A stretch of DNA of 64,000 nucleotides. Source: Vreelandella olivaria (GTDB lineage Bacteria; Pseudomonadota; Gammaproteobacteria; Pseudomonadales; Halomonadaceae). Position 1 is the stretch's first letter. Every line of letters starts with the position of its first letter. Shown here one piece after another: positions 47,277 through 57,433 of the stretch. Under the pieces are notes generated by a model. It did not search any database. It saw nothing but the letters and a program-made list of their open reading frames with translations, and was not told the origin of the DNA. The translations under genes and the position numbers were made by a program. Location of the stretch: the NCBI GenBank assembly GCA_004295565.1, contig AP019416.1, positions 3,844,001 through 3,908,000 on the forward strand, given 5' to 3'.

Positions 47277-47540
47277 TCATACGGTCGAGTCGGTTTGCTT
47301 TACCGAGATTATTGCAGCATCCTGGTTAGTCGCTTCTACGCTTCCGATGTACTGAAAGCCGCGCTTGCGAAGATAACCTCTACGCCAGTCATTCCCCTTC
47401 GCTCCAGCGAACAGGAACACGGCCAGCTGCATTGCCCACATGAAGTACACACCTCCCATATTGGCGTAGTAATAGAAAAAATCTTCCATACTGACGAATA
47501 CCACCAATAGGCCGAGCAGAACAAACCCTATTCCCCACAT
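47277..47540 (-). CDS. Small hypothetical membrane protein
   Basis: Start chosen at ATG 47540 (MWGIGFVLLGLLVVFVSMED), which has GGTGAAAAG directly before it; the frame is also open to 47585. 87 residues with two helices (about 3-17 and 31-46, YFMWAMQLAVFLFAGAKG) and a basic, cytosol-type tail WRRGYLRKRGFQYIGSVEAT ending TNQDAAIISVKQTDSTV. The tail pattern (RKRG-x-x-x-IG-x-V-x-A) occurs in several small membrane proteins, but I cannot name a family. The gap 47586-47713 on its upstream side holds nothing recognisable. Confidence 0.6.
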   Translation of the reverse strand: MWGIGFVLLGLLVVFVSMEDFFYYYANMGGVYFMWAMQLAVFLFAGAKGNDWRRGYLRKRGFQYIGSVEATNQDAAIISVKQTDSTV

Positions 47541-47713
47541 CTTTTCACCATGGCCCAGATCCAACAGAATAAGAAAGCTGGCCAATTGATACCCTGTTTG
47601 ACTGCCCTTGCACCATGGGCAGAGTGCTCATAAACATCGAATGTCTTCACTAATTTATGCTCGCTATCACATTGAATTTTCTGTTTATACATGAGGACCG
47701 AGCCCAACAGACC

Positions 47714-47942
47714 TCAGCCTTTCATACCCTGTCGACGGTAGGCTTCGGCAAACACTTTCTCAATGGGCAAATCAAGGTCTTGTTGGAGAATGTGCCTAAG
47801 CTCTTCAGAGAGCGTTATAAGCTCTTTACCGGGCTTGGCCCACTGCTCTTTGGGCAGCGGTTTCGACCACTCCACCATCTCAGCAGGCAATAACTTGAAG
47901 ATGCGCGGTGTCAGCGTAGGCAATGGGTGTCAAATCAGTCAT
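47714..47942 (-). pseudogene. Chimeric remnant: type B start joined to type A end
   Basis: The first 14 codons, MTDLTPIAYADTAH from ATG 47942, match the N-terminus of the two type B membrane proteins (48022-49029, 49122-50123), including the bases upstream of the start. One frame over, the sequence changes abruptly to LLPAEMVEWSKPLPKEQWAK and continues ... IEKVFAEAYRRQGMKG-stop, which matches the C-terminus of the type A proteins 10 kb away (LPPEMVEWSKPLPKEQWAKP ... VFAEAYRRQGLEA). The middle of both families is missing. It looks like the scar of recombination or deletion between immunity-like gene copies. Confidence 0.75.
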
Positions 47943-48021
47943 TAGTACATCGTTATAATGTGAAGGCAGAGCGGTTAAATAACATCAGTCCACCGCCCTA
48001 CCATTGATGAGTAAAAGAAGC

Positions 48022-49029
48022 TCAACCGTAATAAAACGCCGAGAGCCGATCCTGCAGCTCCACTATCTTCTGATTGAACGTTTCATCATCCATATCCCGC
48101 CAAAAGCGGGGGGACGTCCTGTTTCTTTATCCCACTCCAGGGTGGTCGGGTCGAGCGGACGAAACTGTTCCCACTGGGGGGAGTCTGGCAAGGGCTGAGA
48201 AGTATCCATAAAGCGCTGTAGCATGTCCCAGGCAGCCAATTGATCCAGGCGACTGGTGACCCCAAACATGCCCCTTAGCGCGACATGGGTCTCAACGCTG
48301 TAGTGCACAAGGCTTAGGTTGTATTGTGCAATGCCCTGGGAAGTCGGAGAGCTTTGTATATAACAATCGAACTCATGGAAAGGAAGTTCATGCGCCACCT
48401 TCCAGGCGGTGCTTTTCTTGGCAGAATTAGCAAAGACTGTGACCATGCCCGTACGTCGATTTAGCTCCCACATAGGGCCAGGCTGGTAGCCAGAAGTGTA
48501 GTTTGGAAAAAATCGATAAAGTAGATTTGATCCTCCCCACATTAATAAACATAAGGGTAAAGCTATAGAAAAACCTTTACAGACCAAATAAAAAGCCTCC
48601 GAACTCTATATCAGAGTTGGAAAACGAAGCAAAAAAAATGATTATATTCCCAACAATGACAACAAATAAAAAAAGAAAAAAACTAACCATACCTAAACCA
48701 CGAATAACTCCAATAAAAAAATTAATCTTCGTTTGACTCGTATATCGCAAACACTCTTCATCCCACCGTAGCGGATGTTCGGGGCGATCACTTGGTCGAG
48801 GCGAGTGATTGGGCATCTGCTCGAGCTCGCGCAATCGTTTAGGTGGCGTATCCACCAGCTCTCGAGCGGGAAATAAGGCTTCCGTTGGGTGGCGATAGGC
48901 AAGCCGCTGCCCCGAAGCCGCGGATAAGCGAAAGCGCTTGCCGTGGTGGCAAGGCTCAGAGCGCGGCCATAAAAACTTCTCAGAGGTATGGGCGGTGTCA
49001 GCGTAGGTAATGGGTGTCAAATCAGTCAT
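48022..49029 (-). CDS. T6SS-island membrane protein type B, copy 1 (frameshifted)
   Basis: About 335 residues, starting MTDLTPITYADTAHTSEKFL. N-terminal hydrophilic part with CHHGKRFRLSAASGQRLA and RWDEECLRYTSQTKINFFIG; two or more helices (GLGMVSFFLFLFVVIVGNII and CKGFSIALPLCLLMWGGSNL); then a cytosolic domain MWELNRRTGMVTVFANSAKK ... YNLSLVHYSVETHVALRGMF ... WDMLQRFMDTSQPLPDSP and a closing RPPRFWRDMDDETFNQKI, LQDRLSAFYYG-stop. Frame changes near 48585 and at 48108-48113, where six G (plus strand) need seven. Copy 2 upstream is a tandem duplicate. Downstream position next to effector 2 suggests immunity or an accessory role; not a family I can name with certainty. Confidence 0.7.
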
Positions 49030-49121
49030 TGAGCATCGTTATCATGTGAAGGCAGATCACCGTGTCAGCAGAGCAGCTTAATAATACTCGTCCGCCCCTG
49101 CCATTGATGAATAAAAGAAGC

Positions 49122-50123
49122 TTAACCGTAATAAAACGCCGAGAGGCGATCTTGCAGTTCCGTTATTTTCTGGTTAAAGGTTGTATCATCCATATCCCGC
49201 CAAAAACGGGGGGCGGCCTGTCTCTTTGTCCACTTCGACTGTTGTAGGATCCAGAGAGCGATACATTTCAAAAACGGGTATGTCAGGTAAAGGCTGTGAT
49301 GTATCCATATAGTGCTGAACCATGTCCCAAGCAGCCAATTGATCCAGGCGGCTGGTAACCCCAAACATGCCCACTAGCGCAACATGGGCCTCAACGCTGT
49401 AATGCACTAGGCTTAGGTTGTATTGAGCAATGCCCTGGGAAGTCGGGGAGCTTTGTATATAACAATCGAACTCATGGAAGGGCAATACATGATCCACCTT
49501 CCAAGCGGTGCTTTTCCTAGCAGAATTGGCAAAGACTGTGACCATGCCCGTACTCCGATTTAGCTCCCACATAGGGCCTGGCTGGAAACCAGCGGCAAAA
49601 TTAGGAAATATACGATAAATAAGAACCGCCCCCCACATAAACAAAGAAACAAGTATAAATACACTATTTGTCAATATGACAGACATTATTTCTTCCGCTA
49701 GACTAATATTGTGAGAAGGAAAAAAATACTTAGCAATAAAGACAAAAACAAAACGCATAAGCTTAAAACAAAACCCACCATACCAAGCCCACGACAAGCC
49801 CCTACAACAAAATTAGATTTAGTTTGACTCGTGTAGCGCAAGCACTCCTCATCCATCCTTATCGGATATTGCTGATAGCCTTTTGGGCGAGGTGAAAAAC
49901 CCGGTTGACTTTCAATATTTCGTAACTGTGCAGGAGTAATTAACTCAAGCCCTTTCGCCACAGGAGGTATACTGATGGTAGGGTTTCTTGGCGCTAGCCG
50001 CTGTCCTGAGGCCGCAGATAAGCGAAAGCGCTTGCCGTGGTGACAAGGCTCTGAACGCGGCCATAAAAATTTCTCAGAAGTATGCGCGGTGTCAGCGTAG
50101 GTAATGGGTGTCAAATCAGTCAT
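49122..50123 (-). CDS. T6SS-island membrane protein type B, copy 2 (frameshifted)
   Basis: Tandem paralogue of the 48022-49029 gene with the same layout: MTDLTPITYADTAHTSEKFL, CHHGKRFRLSAASGQRLA, helices around GLGMVGFVLSLCVLFLSLLL and VFILVSLFMWGAVLIYRIF, then MWELNRSTGMVTVFANSARK and YNLSLVHYSVEAHVALVGMF. The middle loop and helices have diverged more than the ends. Frame changes near 49720 and at 49208-49213 (six G, again needing seven; same place as copy 1). Start overlaps the effector 2 stop by 8 bases, so it is translationally linked to the effector, as expected for an immunity gene. Confidence 0.7.
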
Positions 50124-53100
50124 TCGCACTCTCGTTATCCTGATGGGTCGTTTCATCGGCCCAATAGGGTTGCTCTGTACGGGTAAAGTCTGGGATTAAT
50201 GGATTCCCGCTGGCCGTTTGGGTCGGCTTAGGCGCTGGTAACATTCGCGGTAGCTCGACGCTATTTTGATTTTCGTTTTGGAGCTGCCACTGCACACGTA
50301 CTTTTAGTTTATGCTGGGTACGTCGCTCACGACTCCGCCACGACCCCGGCTGGGTAGTGGTTGCAGGGGTATAGAGATAGTACTCCCGGCCATCTGTAGT
50401 GCTACGTTCAAATAACGGCTGCACCCTATCGCCCAGTTCTTTACCGTCCTCTACCCACTGAGAGTAACCATCCTTACGGAATTCATGCTTGTATTCGGTT
50501 GTTTGCTCAAACCTGAAATGGGCGATCTGCTCCCAACCAGGCGCCAAACCGGGCAGATTACTGTTGACCACCACCCGCGTGTTGGCGACTGGGCCAGAAA
50601 AACGACTGACGGCCTGCTCGGCAATCAGGTTTTCAGCGTGAGTAGGGGAAGGTGACTGGCTAAGGATGCCAATGGCAGGCCGCTGCTCGCCATCAGTTGC
50701 GACCATCTCGGCGGTCATTGCTCCAATAGGCTCGACGCGGATACGAATATTGGCAAAAGACTGACTAAACGCTCAAACGCATCCGCCGGGTCATTGCGCC
50801 AATCATAGCGGCCATTAGTGCCAAAAGGCCCCAGCCGCAGCCACTCTTCAATATCGTTATCCGTTAACTTGATTGCAATCAGAGCGGCGGCCAGAGACAA
50901 ACCTAATGCAATCCAGCCCACCGGCCCTAGCCCTAACCACAATGGACTGGTTTTAAATAGCGCGCTGCCGGCGACAACCAAGCTACTAACAGATGCCACG
51001 CTTAAAGCAATACCGGCTCCTAGGTTCCCATGCTGAAAACGATTCCAAGCATCCCAAGCAAGCAGTGCCGAACTAACGGCACCAGCAAACACACCTGCAA
51101 AATTTACAATTGTCATTGTTCCTTTTAACTGCCCTCCAAGTATAGCCAGCAAGCTAGTCTGAGAGCGTGAAATTGCATTACCAAAAGGAATATGGCGACT
51201 AATCACACGGGCACGCATTTTTGTAGACGCTGATTTCGCTCTCCATAGTATTCGGCAGCTTTAGCTGTAGCTATTATCACATCGAACATAGCAGCGTTAC
51301 GCCCATATTCGCTTCTTTTAGTTGTAGATGAGCGCAGATTTATCACTTCCTGCCTCAAATTAAACAACTCAAACGCCGCAATTAAATAGGGCAATCGCAA
51401 ACTTTCAGTTGCTTTGGAGAAGTTCAGTTGATGCCGTGCTCGTCGCGATAACTGTACTGCTTTAGAGTCTGTTTCTGCCACCAGCACGGTGAGGTGTTGC
51501 TGCCCGGCAGCCTCTGCCGCGGTGGCCAAACGCCGCGCCTGGCTTGGGGTCAGTGTTTTACCCGACGCATCACGCACAGCGCTTTCAAAACTTTGCCGCG
51601 CCTGTGCTTGCGCCCCTGCTGGGTAGCAGCACGTTCCTGAGCGGTCAAACCGTTACGTAGCTGACCCGCATTGTCTTTCACACCGAGAATCACAATATCT
51701 TCACGTATAACGCCGCGGGTAGCTGTCAATTGGCCATACAGCTCTGGAAAACCGACGCGCGCTAATCGTGCAACAGGCAGCATCATGGCCTGTTGAGCGC
51801 TTTGGTCGAACAGCACTTCCACTTGCTCAGCCAACCGCCCGAACAGTAAATCGACTACTCCGCCCCAGCGTTTTAGCTCAGTGCTTAACAAGGTTTCTCC
51901 GCCATCACTGGCTAACGCTGCCAGCCATGCGGTTTCCAACAGCTGTACATCATCGTCTTCTGTGGGCGGGTCAAGCAGGTGCTGTTCTGATATCGCCTTC
52001 AGCCTGATTAGGCCGTCGCCTCGGTTTTCATCCTCTTCCGGCTCTTCTGGTAACGATAGCGGTGCGTTTAAGGGGGTGCTTTCATCGCTAGGGAACAGCA
52101 TGGCATGCAGCGCGTAATTGCTATTGTCACTTAGAATATTAACCAATAGCTGCTGCGCACGTGATAGTGCGGTGGGCGTTGAGTCATTCAGCGAATCAGC
52201 CCGCTCTGCGCTTTCACGCAAGCCTTCCAGCAAGTCAAGGGTAAGCGAATATGCCCCAATGTAATCGTGCCCCTCAAGGCTTAAAAGATCGGCAAGTACC
52301 GCTGTGGCGGGGCGGCTAAGTAGCAGCGAAGAAAGCCGATGCTGGTAAGCATCAAACTGGTAGCGTGCCAGCGCTCTGTGGGAGCCACGTAAAATGCGAT
52401 GCAGCTCCCCGTATCACTTAAGTCGGCTTTATCCGCAAATCGGTTGAGGGGTTGGTTTCTCCTGAACTGTTCTGCTGTTTCAGAATCGTTTGATTGACCA
52501 ACGCAGCACATTCATAAAGCTCGTCTTCTGCCGCTAACGACGGAATTTGCTGTAGATACCCTAAGCTGGATTGGGTTCCGCGCATGGCATGGCGCAATTC
52601 AAACAGCGTGTCTTGAATCATTAATCCAGGAATATTGCGCTCTGCTATGTCGCTGAAGCAGCTGGAGGCACTCCCCAGCGACTCCTGCCAGATACTGTCA
52701 GCTCCTTCATCGTCGCTTTCTTGTTGCAAACGCGCGCTAAGAGCTGCCAACCGTGCGGACGCCTGCAGATAGAGCGGAGATGAAGATTGGCCTTGATCAC
52801 GCGCCATTTCAGCATCAGCCGATGCGCGTGCCTGTTCTCCCCCCGCGTCAAATACCTGCAGCTCTTGAGCCGCTTGATCGCGTAACTGTTGCAGAAAACT
52901 GCCTTCAAGGTCACTGGCCAACTGGCTCGGAAAAGCAATATTTTCTTCTAAGAAAGGTAAACGCAAACGCTGTTCGCTGTTTCCTTCAAGCAGGTAGAGC
53001 ATACCCAAAGAGGGAAATTGTTGCCACTCGATAAATTAATTGACTGGCACCGCGTTAAGCGCGCCTGTTGATCTGTTTCTAAGTAATTTAAACGGGCGGC

Positions 53101-53739
53101 AGACAACTGTACTTCAGAAAAGGCAACGCGCAGTTGACCATCAATGGCCCGCTCTTCCTGGCGGTAAGGAAGCCAGACTTCCTCTAGCGGAACACCAACA
53201 GCAGGCCGACGATCCTGTTGATATTGTCCCTGCTCATTGCGATGCTCCGCCACATGGATATCACGAAATTCTAATTTGCTCTCCTCATCATTGGCGCTGA
53301 CCTCCAGTTCACGCCATAACGTCTCTCCAAAGTAAATATAGAGATAGCCAGAGCGTAGAGGTAAAGCATGCCGCGTATCGCCAGTCACCTCTTGAAACAA
53401 TGCCATAGGCATTACTGGTTGGATAATATTGTCTTGATAACGGGGCTTGCGCTCGTTTTTATAAAGCCACTTCAATAGGGGCAGCTTGATTGGCTCGCCT
53501 GCTTCAGTGGCAATATGGAGCTGTGCATCCACACGCTGTAAACCTTGCCAACACCATTTGTGCAGGACACTCGTTGGGTCAGAAAGCTCTTCTGTTTCTG
53601 CCTCGCCAAAATCATCTAGGCGTTCGCCGCTATGCTGATTGACGATAACGATCTCATGCCCTTCCGGATGATCTTTACCCATTACCTGAATAAATAGCTT
53701 TTCACCCTCACAGGCCGGGTTACCCAATACACCACTCAT
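50116..53739 (-). CDS. T6SS effector 2, VasX / BTH_I2691-like (frameshifted)
   Basis: About 1208 codons, reconstructed through several slips (near 53010, 52430, 51590, 51215 and 50755-50758, where AAAA on the plus strand needs five). The start ATG 53739 overlaps the chaperone stop (ATGA). The N-terminal domain (GKDHPEGHEIVIVNQHSGER ... ALPLRSGYLYIYFGETLWRE) resembles the N-terminal region of VasX-type toxins. A long helical middle follows (ASARLAALSARLQQESDDEG, QLLVNILSDNSNYALHAMLF), then a hydrophobic pore-like segment (about residues 855-945: FAGVFAGAVSSALLAWDAWN, GIALSVASVSSLVVAGSALF, LGPVGWIALGLSLAAALIAI) and a soluble C-terminus (NIRIRVEPIGAMTAEMVATD). This fits membrane-acting T6SS toxins of the colicin-like kind. 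Its chaperone gene is broken by an insertion sequence. Confidence 0.75.
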
Positions 53740-54359
53740 ACGGTGAAACTCCTGGTCTTTGACTGGGAATTATTCTCTGCACGCCGCTCGATTTCCTGCA
53801 GCCGATTAACCGCTGGCAACTCACTTACGCCTGCTAGCCATTCGCCGGGCGTTAAGGTTAGGAAAATCTCTAGCACTTTTTGCAAATGTTCGGGGGAGGC
53901 TCAAGCCGCATAGCGGCCAACACTCGTTGGGCAAAGTAGGTAATATTTTCTTCTGAAGACTCCCTGGCTCTCTTTTGCTTAGTCCACTTACGCCAGACGG
54001 CCTGAACTAATACAAAGTTTTCCATCGCCTTTTCCTGTGATGGTGAAAGCTTGTAAGGCTCCTCATCCTTATACTGCTCTTCTGTTCGCTGCTGGTGTGG
54101 CTGTCCCACACAGCTGTACCACCGCTTTCCATGCTCTGCTATCTGAACCCAAGTGCCACCGTACCAAACAACCCTTTCCAGCGGGCCGAGCCATCTATCA
54201 ATCGCCGGATCCGCGCTAAAAAACACACTCGCAATACAAGGGTCATAAAAGCGAAATAACGCTTTTCGAGATCCATAGAAGTGAATTTCGAGACGTTGAC
54301 GAAGATGTTTAAGTACGGCTTGCTCTGTTTCCTCGCTCATTATCAAAACGCCTTGGCTA

Positions 54360-55439
54360 AGTGATCATGCATAAATTATCGCGTATAAAGAACAAAGATC
54401 CATCAGAGTAAAACACGGAACCATGTCTCGGCGCTTACGTTTTGTTTCTTTAACACCTGACCAGCAACGTATCTTAAATGAAGCCTACCAGTACGGCGAA
54501 AGAGAGCGCTACGTCGTCGGGCTCACGCCATTCTGCTCAACCACAAGGGCCATACAATTAACCAGATTCGCGATATTATCGGGGTCAGGCGCGATACCGT
54601 ATCGACTTGGTTATCTCAATGGGAAGCAGAGGGTATTGAAGGGCTTCAAGACAAGCCTCGCGAAGGACGCCCCACCTTCTCAGCGAGAGTGATCTTGCTG
54701 TATTAGAGCAACTGGTTGAAAAATACCCCCATCAATTGCCTGTCCTCCATGCCAAGTTTCAGGAGCAGACAGGCAACGTCGTCAGCCAGGACACGTTGCG
54801 GCGCGCGTTAAAAAAAGGCTATAGCTGTAAGCGGATACGCCGCTCATTGAGGGCACAGCGTGACGAGGCAGATTTCCGCCATACGCAAGAGATGATCAAT
54901 GTATTGAAGGAGTGGGAAGATGAGGGTGAGTGCGATCTCTATTTCTTTGATGAAGCCGGTTTCTCGCAATCATCGTCACTTCCTTATGCATGGAGCCCGA
55001 TAGGCAAGCCCTGGGAAGTCACGGCCTACCCACACAGCAAACGGTTGAATGTACTGGGCTTTCTCACCAGAAAAGATGAGTTTTTTCACCACATGACCAC
55101 CGAGTCAGTGACCACTGAGATCGTTATAGAAGCCTTTGATCAGTTTGCAGCACATAAAGACCCTGACGCATTCGCCGTCGTGATACTGGATAATGCCAGA
55201 ATGCACCGTTCCAAGGCATTCCAGCGCAAACTTATTGATTGGATGGCACATCGCATTCATCTGGTCTATTTGTCGCCGTATTCGCCGGAGCTGAACCTGA
55301 TCGAAATCCTTTGGCGCGAAATCAAATACCGGTGGTTACCGTTAACAGCCTACAGTTCGTTCGATAAGCTTTGTGAAGCGGTCAAAAGAGTGTGCAATGG
55401 TTACGGCACTAATTACTCTATAACTTATGCATAGCCACT
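54360..55439 (+). mobile_element. IS630-family insertion sequence
   Basis: About 1080 bases. Terminal inverted repeats: left AGTGATCATGCATAAATTAT, right (reverse complement) AGTGGCTATGCATAAGTTAT. Both ends are flanked by TA (54358-54359 and 55440-55441), the target duplication used by IS630/Tc1-type elements. It is inserted in reverse orientation inside the DUF4123 gene. Confidence 0.88.
54423..55434 (+). CDS. IS630-family transposase (frameshifted)
   Basis: DDE-type transposase, about 337 residues. N-terminal helix-turn-helix region (RAHAILLNHKGHTINQIRDI, RRDTVSTWLSQWEAEGIEGL) read across a slip near 54525; a second slip near 54690. The catalytic DDE triad is in DLYFFDEAGFSQSSSLPYAW, FAVVILDNARMHRSKAFQ and LSPYSPELNLIEILWREIKY. 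The C-terminus ends a few bases inside the right inverted repeat. Frame slips are of the kind seen throughout the window, so activity cannot be judged. Confidence 0.93.
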
Positions 55440-55688
55440 TAACAGCGGCATCCTGCTGTTGCGAATAGGCATGCCAAAGCGCACTTCCTCGCTCAATACG
55501 AACAACCAGAGGGCTGTATTCATCCAGGGATGCGTATTTAGTTTCTTGGAATAAATACGTCAGTTGTGGCGATGGCTCTAACTGGTAGATGCGTTCTAAC
55601 GTTTCTGGGTAACGATCTACCACCAGCCAGCAAGGCAATGCGTGGTTAGGTTCAACGCCCTCTATACGTGAAGCAGGCAGCAGCTCAC

Positions 55689-57433
55689 TCATGCTGCCGT
55701 TCCTCCTTCGTCACATGGGCAATCTTTACCTAGCGGGCACGGCCCACCATTCGACGGTTTCTGGCAAAGCTCTACTAATGGTTGATGCTCGACCATTGCC
55801 TGCTCTAAGCGATGCCCCACAATAGGCCCCATAGTGACATCTTCATGCACCTCCGCCGTCGCACGCCCTGGTAGTAAAGGGCTTTCCACCGCTTGCCCAC
55901 TCGAGCCGGGGCTGCCACCAGAGTTAATCTTGACCTGCGGGCCGACGATGGTGACGCCGCTGGGGTCGATTTTCAGAAAGCTGCCACCTGCTTTTAGGGT
56001 AATTTCCGCACCGGCTTCAATCACTACCTTCATGCCCGCTTTGTGATGCACTTCCTGCCCGGCTTCCAGCAGGTGTGCTCTGCCAATCTTTTCATGGCGG
56101 GTGCCGTCGATCATCAGGTGGTCGTCGCCATCTACCTGGGTGTGACGGTTGTTATGCACCGTGTGGTGATCGTCGTTATCGATCTCGCTGATGCGGTCGT
56201 TGTGCACCTTGAGGTGACTGTCGTGCTGGATCTCTTCGGTGCGGTCGTTGAGGGTTAACAGTTCCAGGTCTTTCTGGGCGTGGAGCCAGATTTGCTCTTC
56301 GCCTGCTTCATCTTCAAAGCGCAGCTCGTTAAAGCCTTCGGCCTTGTGGCTCTGGGTACGGATCACGGTGCGGGTTTTGTGTTCCGGCAGCGGGTAAGGC
56401 GCCGTATTCACCGCGTGGTAGGTGCGCCCGGTGACCAGCGGCTGGTCCGGGTCGCCCTCTAAAAACGAGACGATGACTTCGTGGCCAATACGGGGAATGG
56501 CGATACTGCCGTAGCCGCCACCTGCCCAGTCCTGGGCAACGCGCACCCAGCAGCTGGCTGTTTCGTTGGGTTCGGCATAGCGATCCCAGGGGAACTGTAC
56601 CTTGACCCGGCCGTGTTCGTCGCAGTGGATCTCTTCGCCTTCGGGGCCGACGACAAAAGCGACTTGGGGCCCATCGACGCGGGGTTTGGGGTTGGCGGTG
56701 GCGCGCCAGGCCGTATCGCCGGGAATAAGGGTGACCTGGTTGTAATAACGCGTCATGCCGCTCGCATCACTGTGCGTCATTCCGTCTTCTTCCAGCGCCT
56801 GGGGCTGCTCGCCGTGGTGATGCACTTCAATGGCTTGCCAGTCGCGATTCAGGCTATCGCTGTCATGATCCATCAACGTAAAGCGCAGGCCGGGGGCCAG
56901 TTCGGGGAGATCGCTTTCGGCGCTGGCAGTAATCGCCTCGCGGCGTAGCTGCTCCAGGCGAATACGGGTAAACGGTTGGCCGGAGGCGTCCTGCTTATAG
57001 CGGCCAGGGTAGTCGTAGTGTTCGTAGTCCGCGTTTTGACCTTGGGCTTCTACGTCGCGCCCCAGGTGGTCATGTAACTGCGCATAAGCGGGGTTTTTAA
57101 AGCTGTACTCTTTCAGCGTGGCGGACGCGGTCGCCACACGGGCAGTATGACTGAGTTTGCGCACATGGCGGCTGGGGCGGTGCCGCCTGCACGGCTGTGG
57201 TAAGTGCGTTCGCCGAGGTTGGTCAGTACCTGCGGGTCATCGGCGAAGATCAGCCGATGGCTACCCTCTGCAAATTCATGGAAGTAAAACAGGCCCTCTT
57301 CGGCGGCCAGACGCTCGATAAAGGTGAGGTCGGTTTCACGGTACTGGACGCAGTACTCACGCTCGGCTAGGTCGCGGTTTACCGCAAACCCCACATCGGT
57401 AATCCCCCGCTCATCGTAGTCGATACGACACCA
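55689..57433 (-). pseudogene. vgrG: VgrG, 5'-truncated
   Basis: VgrG trimers form the T6SS spike tip. The sequence starts abruptly at [20 protein letters not shown] directly after the stop of the type A gene, in the same frame, with no start codon or ribosome site; some 120-150 N-terminal residues of the gp27-like part are missing. What remains is well conserved: [20 protein letters not shown], the gp5 OB-fold ([56 protein letters not shown]), the beta-helix needle ([40 protein letters not shown]) and an unusual Cys tail [16 protein letters not shown]. One slip near 57140. It cannot form a functional spike alone. Confidence 0.85.

Larger units (their letters stand above)
53736..55692 (-). pseudogene. 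DUF4123 (Tap/Tec-type) T6SS chaperone interrupted by IS630 element
   Basis: DUF4123 proteins are cytosolic adaptors that load an effector onto its VgrG. The 5' part (55692-55442) reads [60 protein letters not shown]; the 3' part (54357-53736) reads GVLIMSEETEQAVLKHLRQR, KALFRFYDPCIASVFF, and after a slip at 53892-53896 (five G need six) LQKVLEIFLTLTPGEWLAGV. Removing the element and one TA copy rejoins the frame exactly: QQDAAV-SQGVLIMSEETEQ. The rebuilt protein has about 290 residues, the normal length. Start overlaps the vgrG stop and the end overlaps effector 2, so vgrG-chaperone-effector form one coupled operon. Confidence 0.88.
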
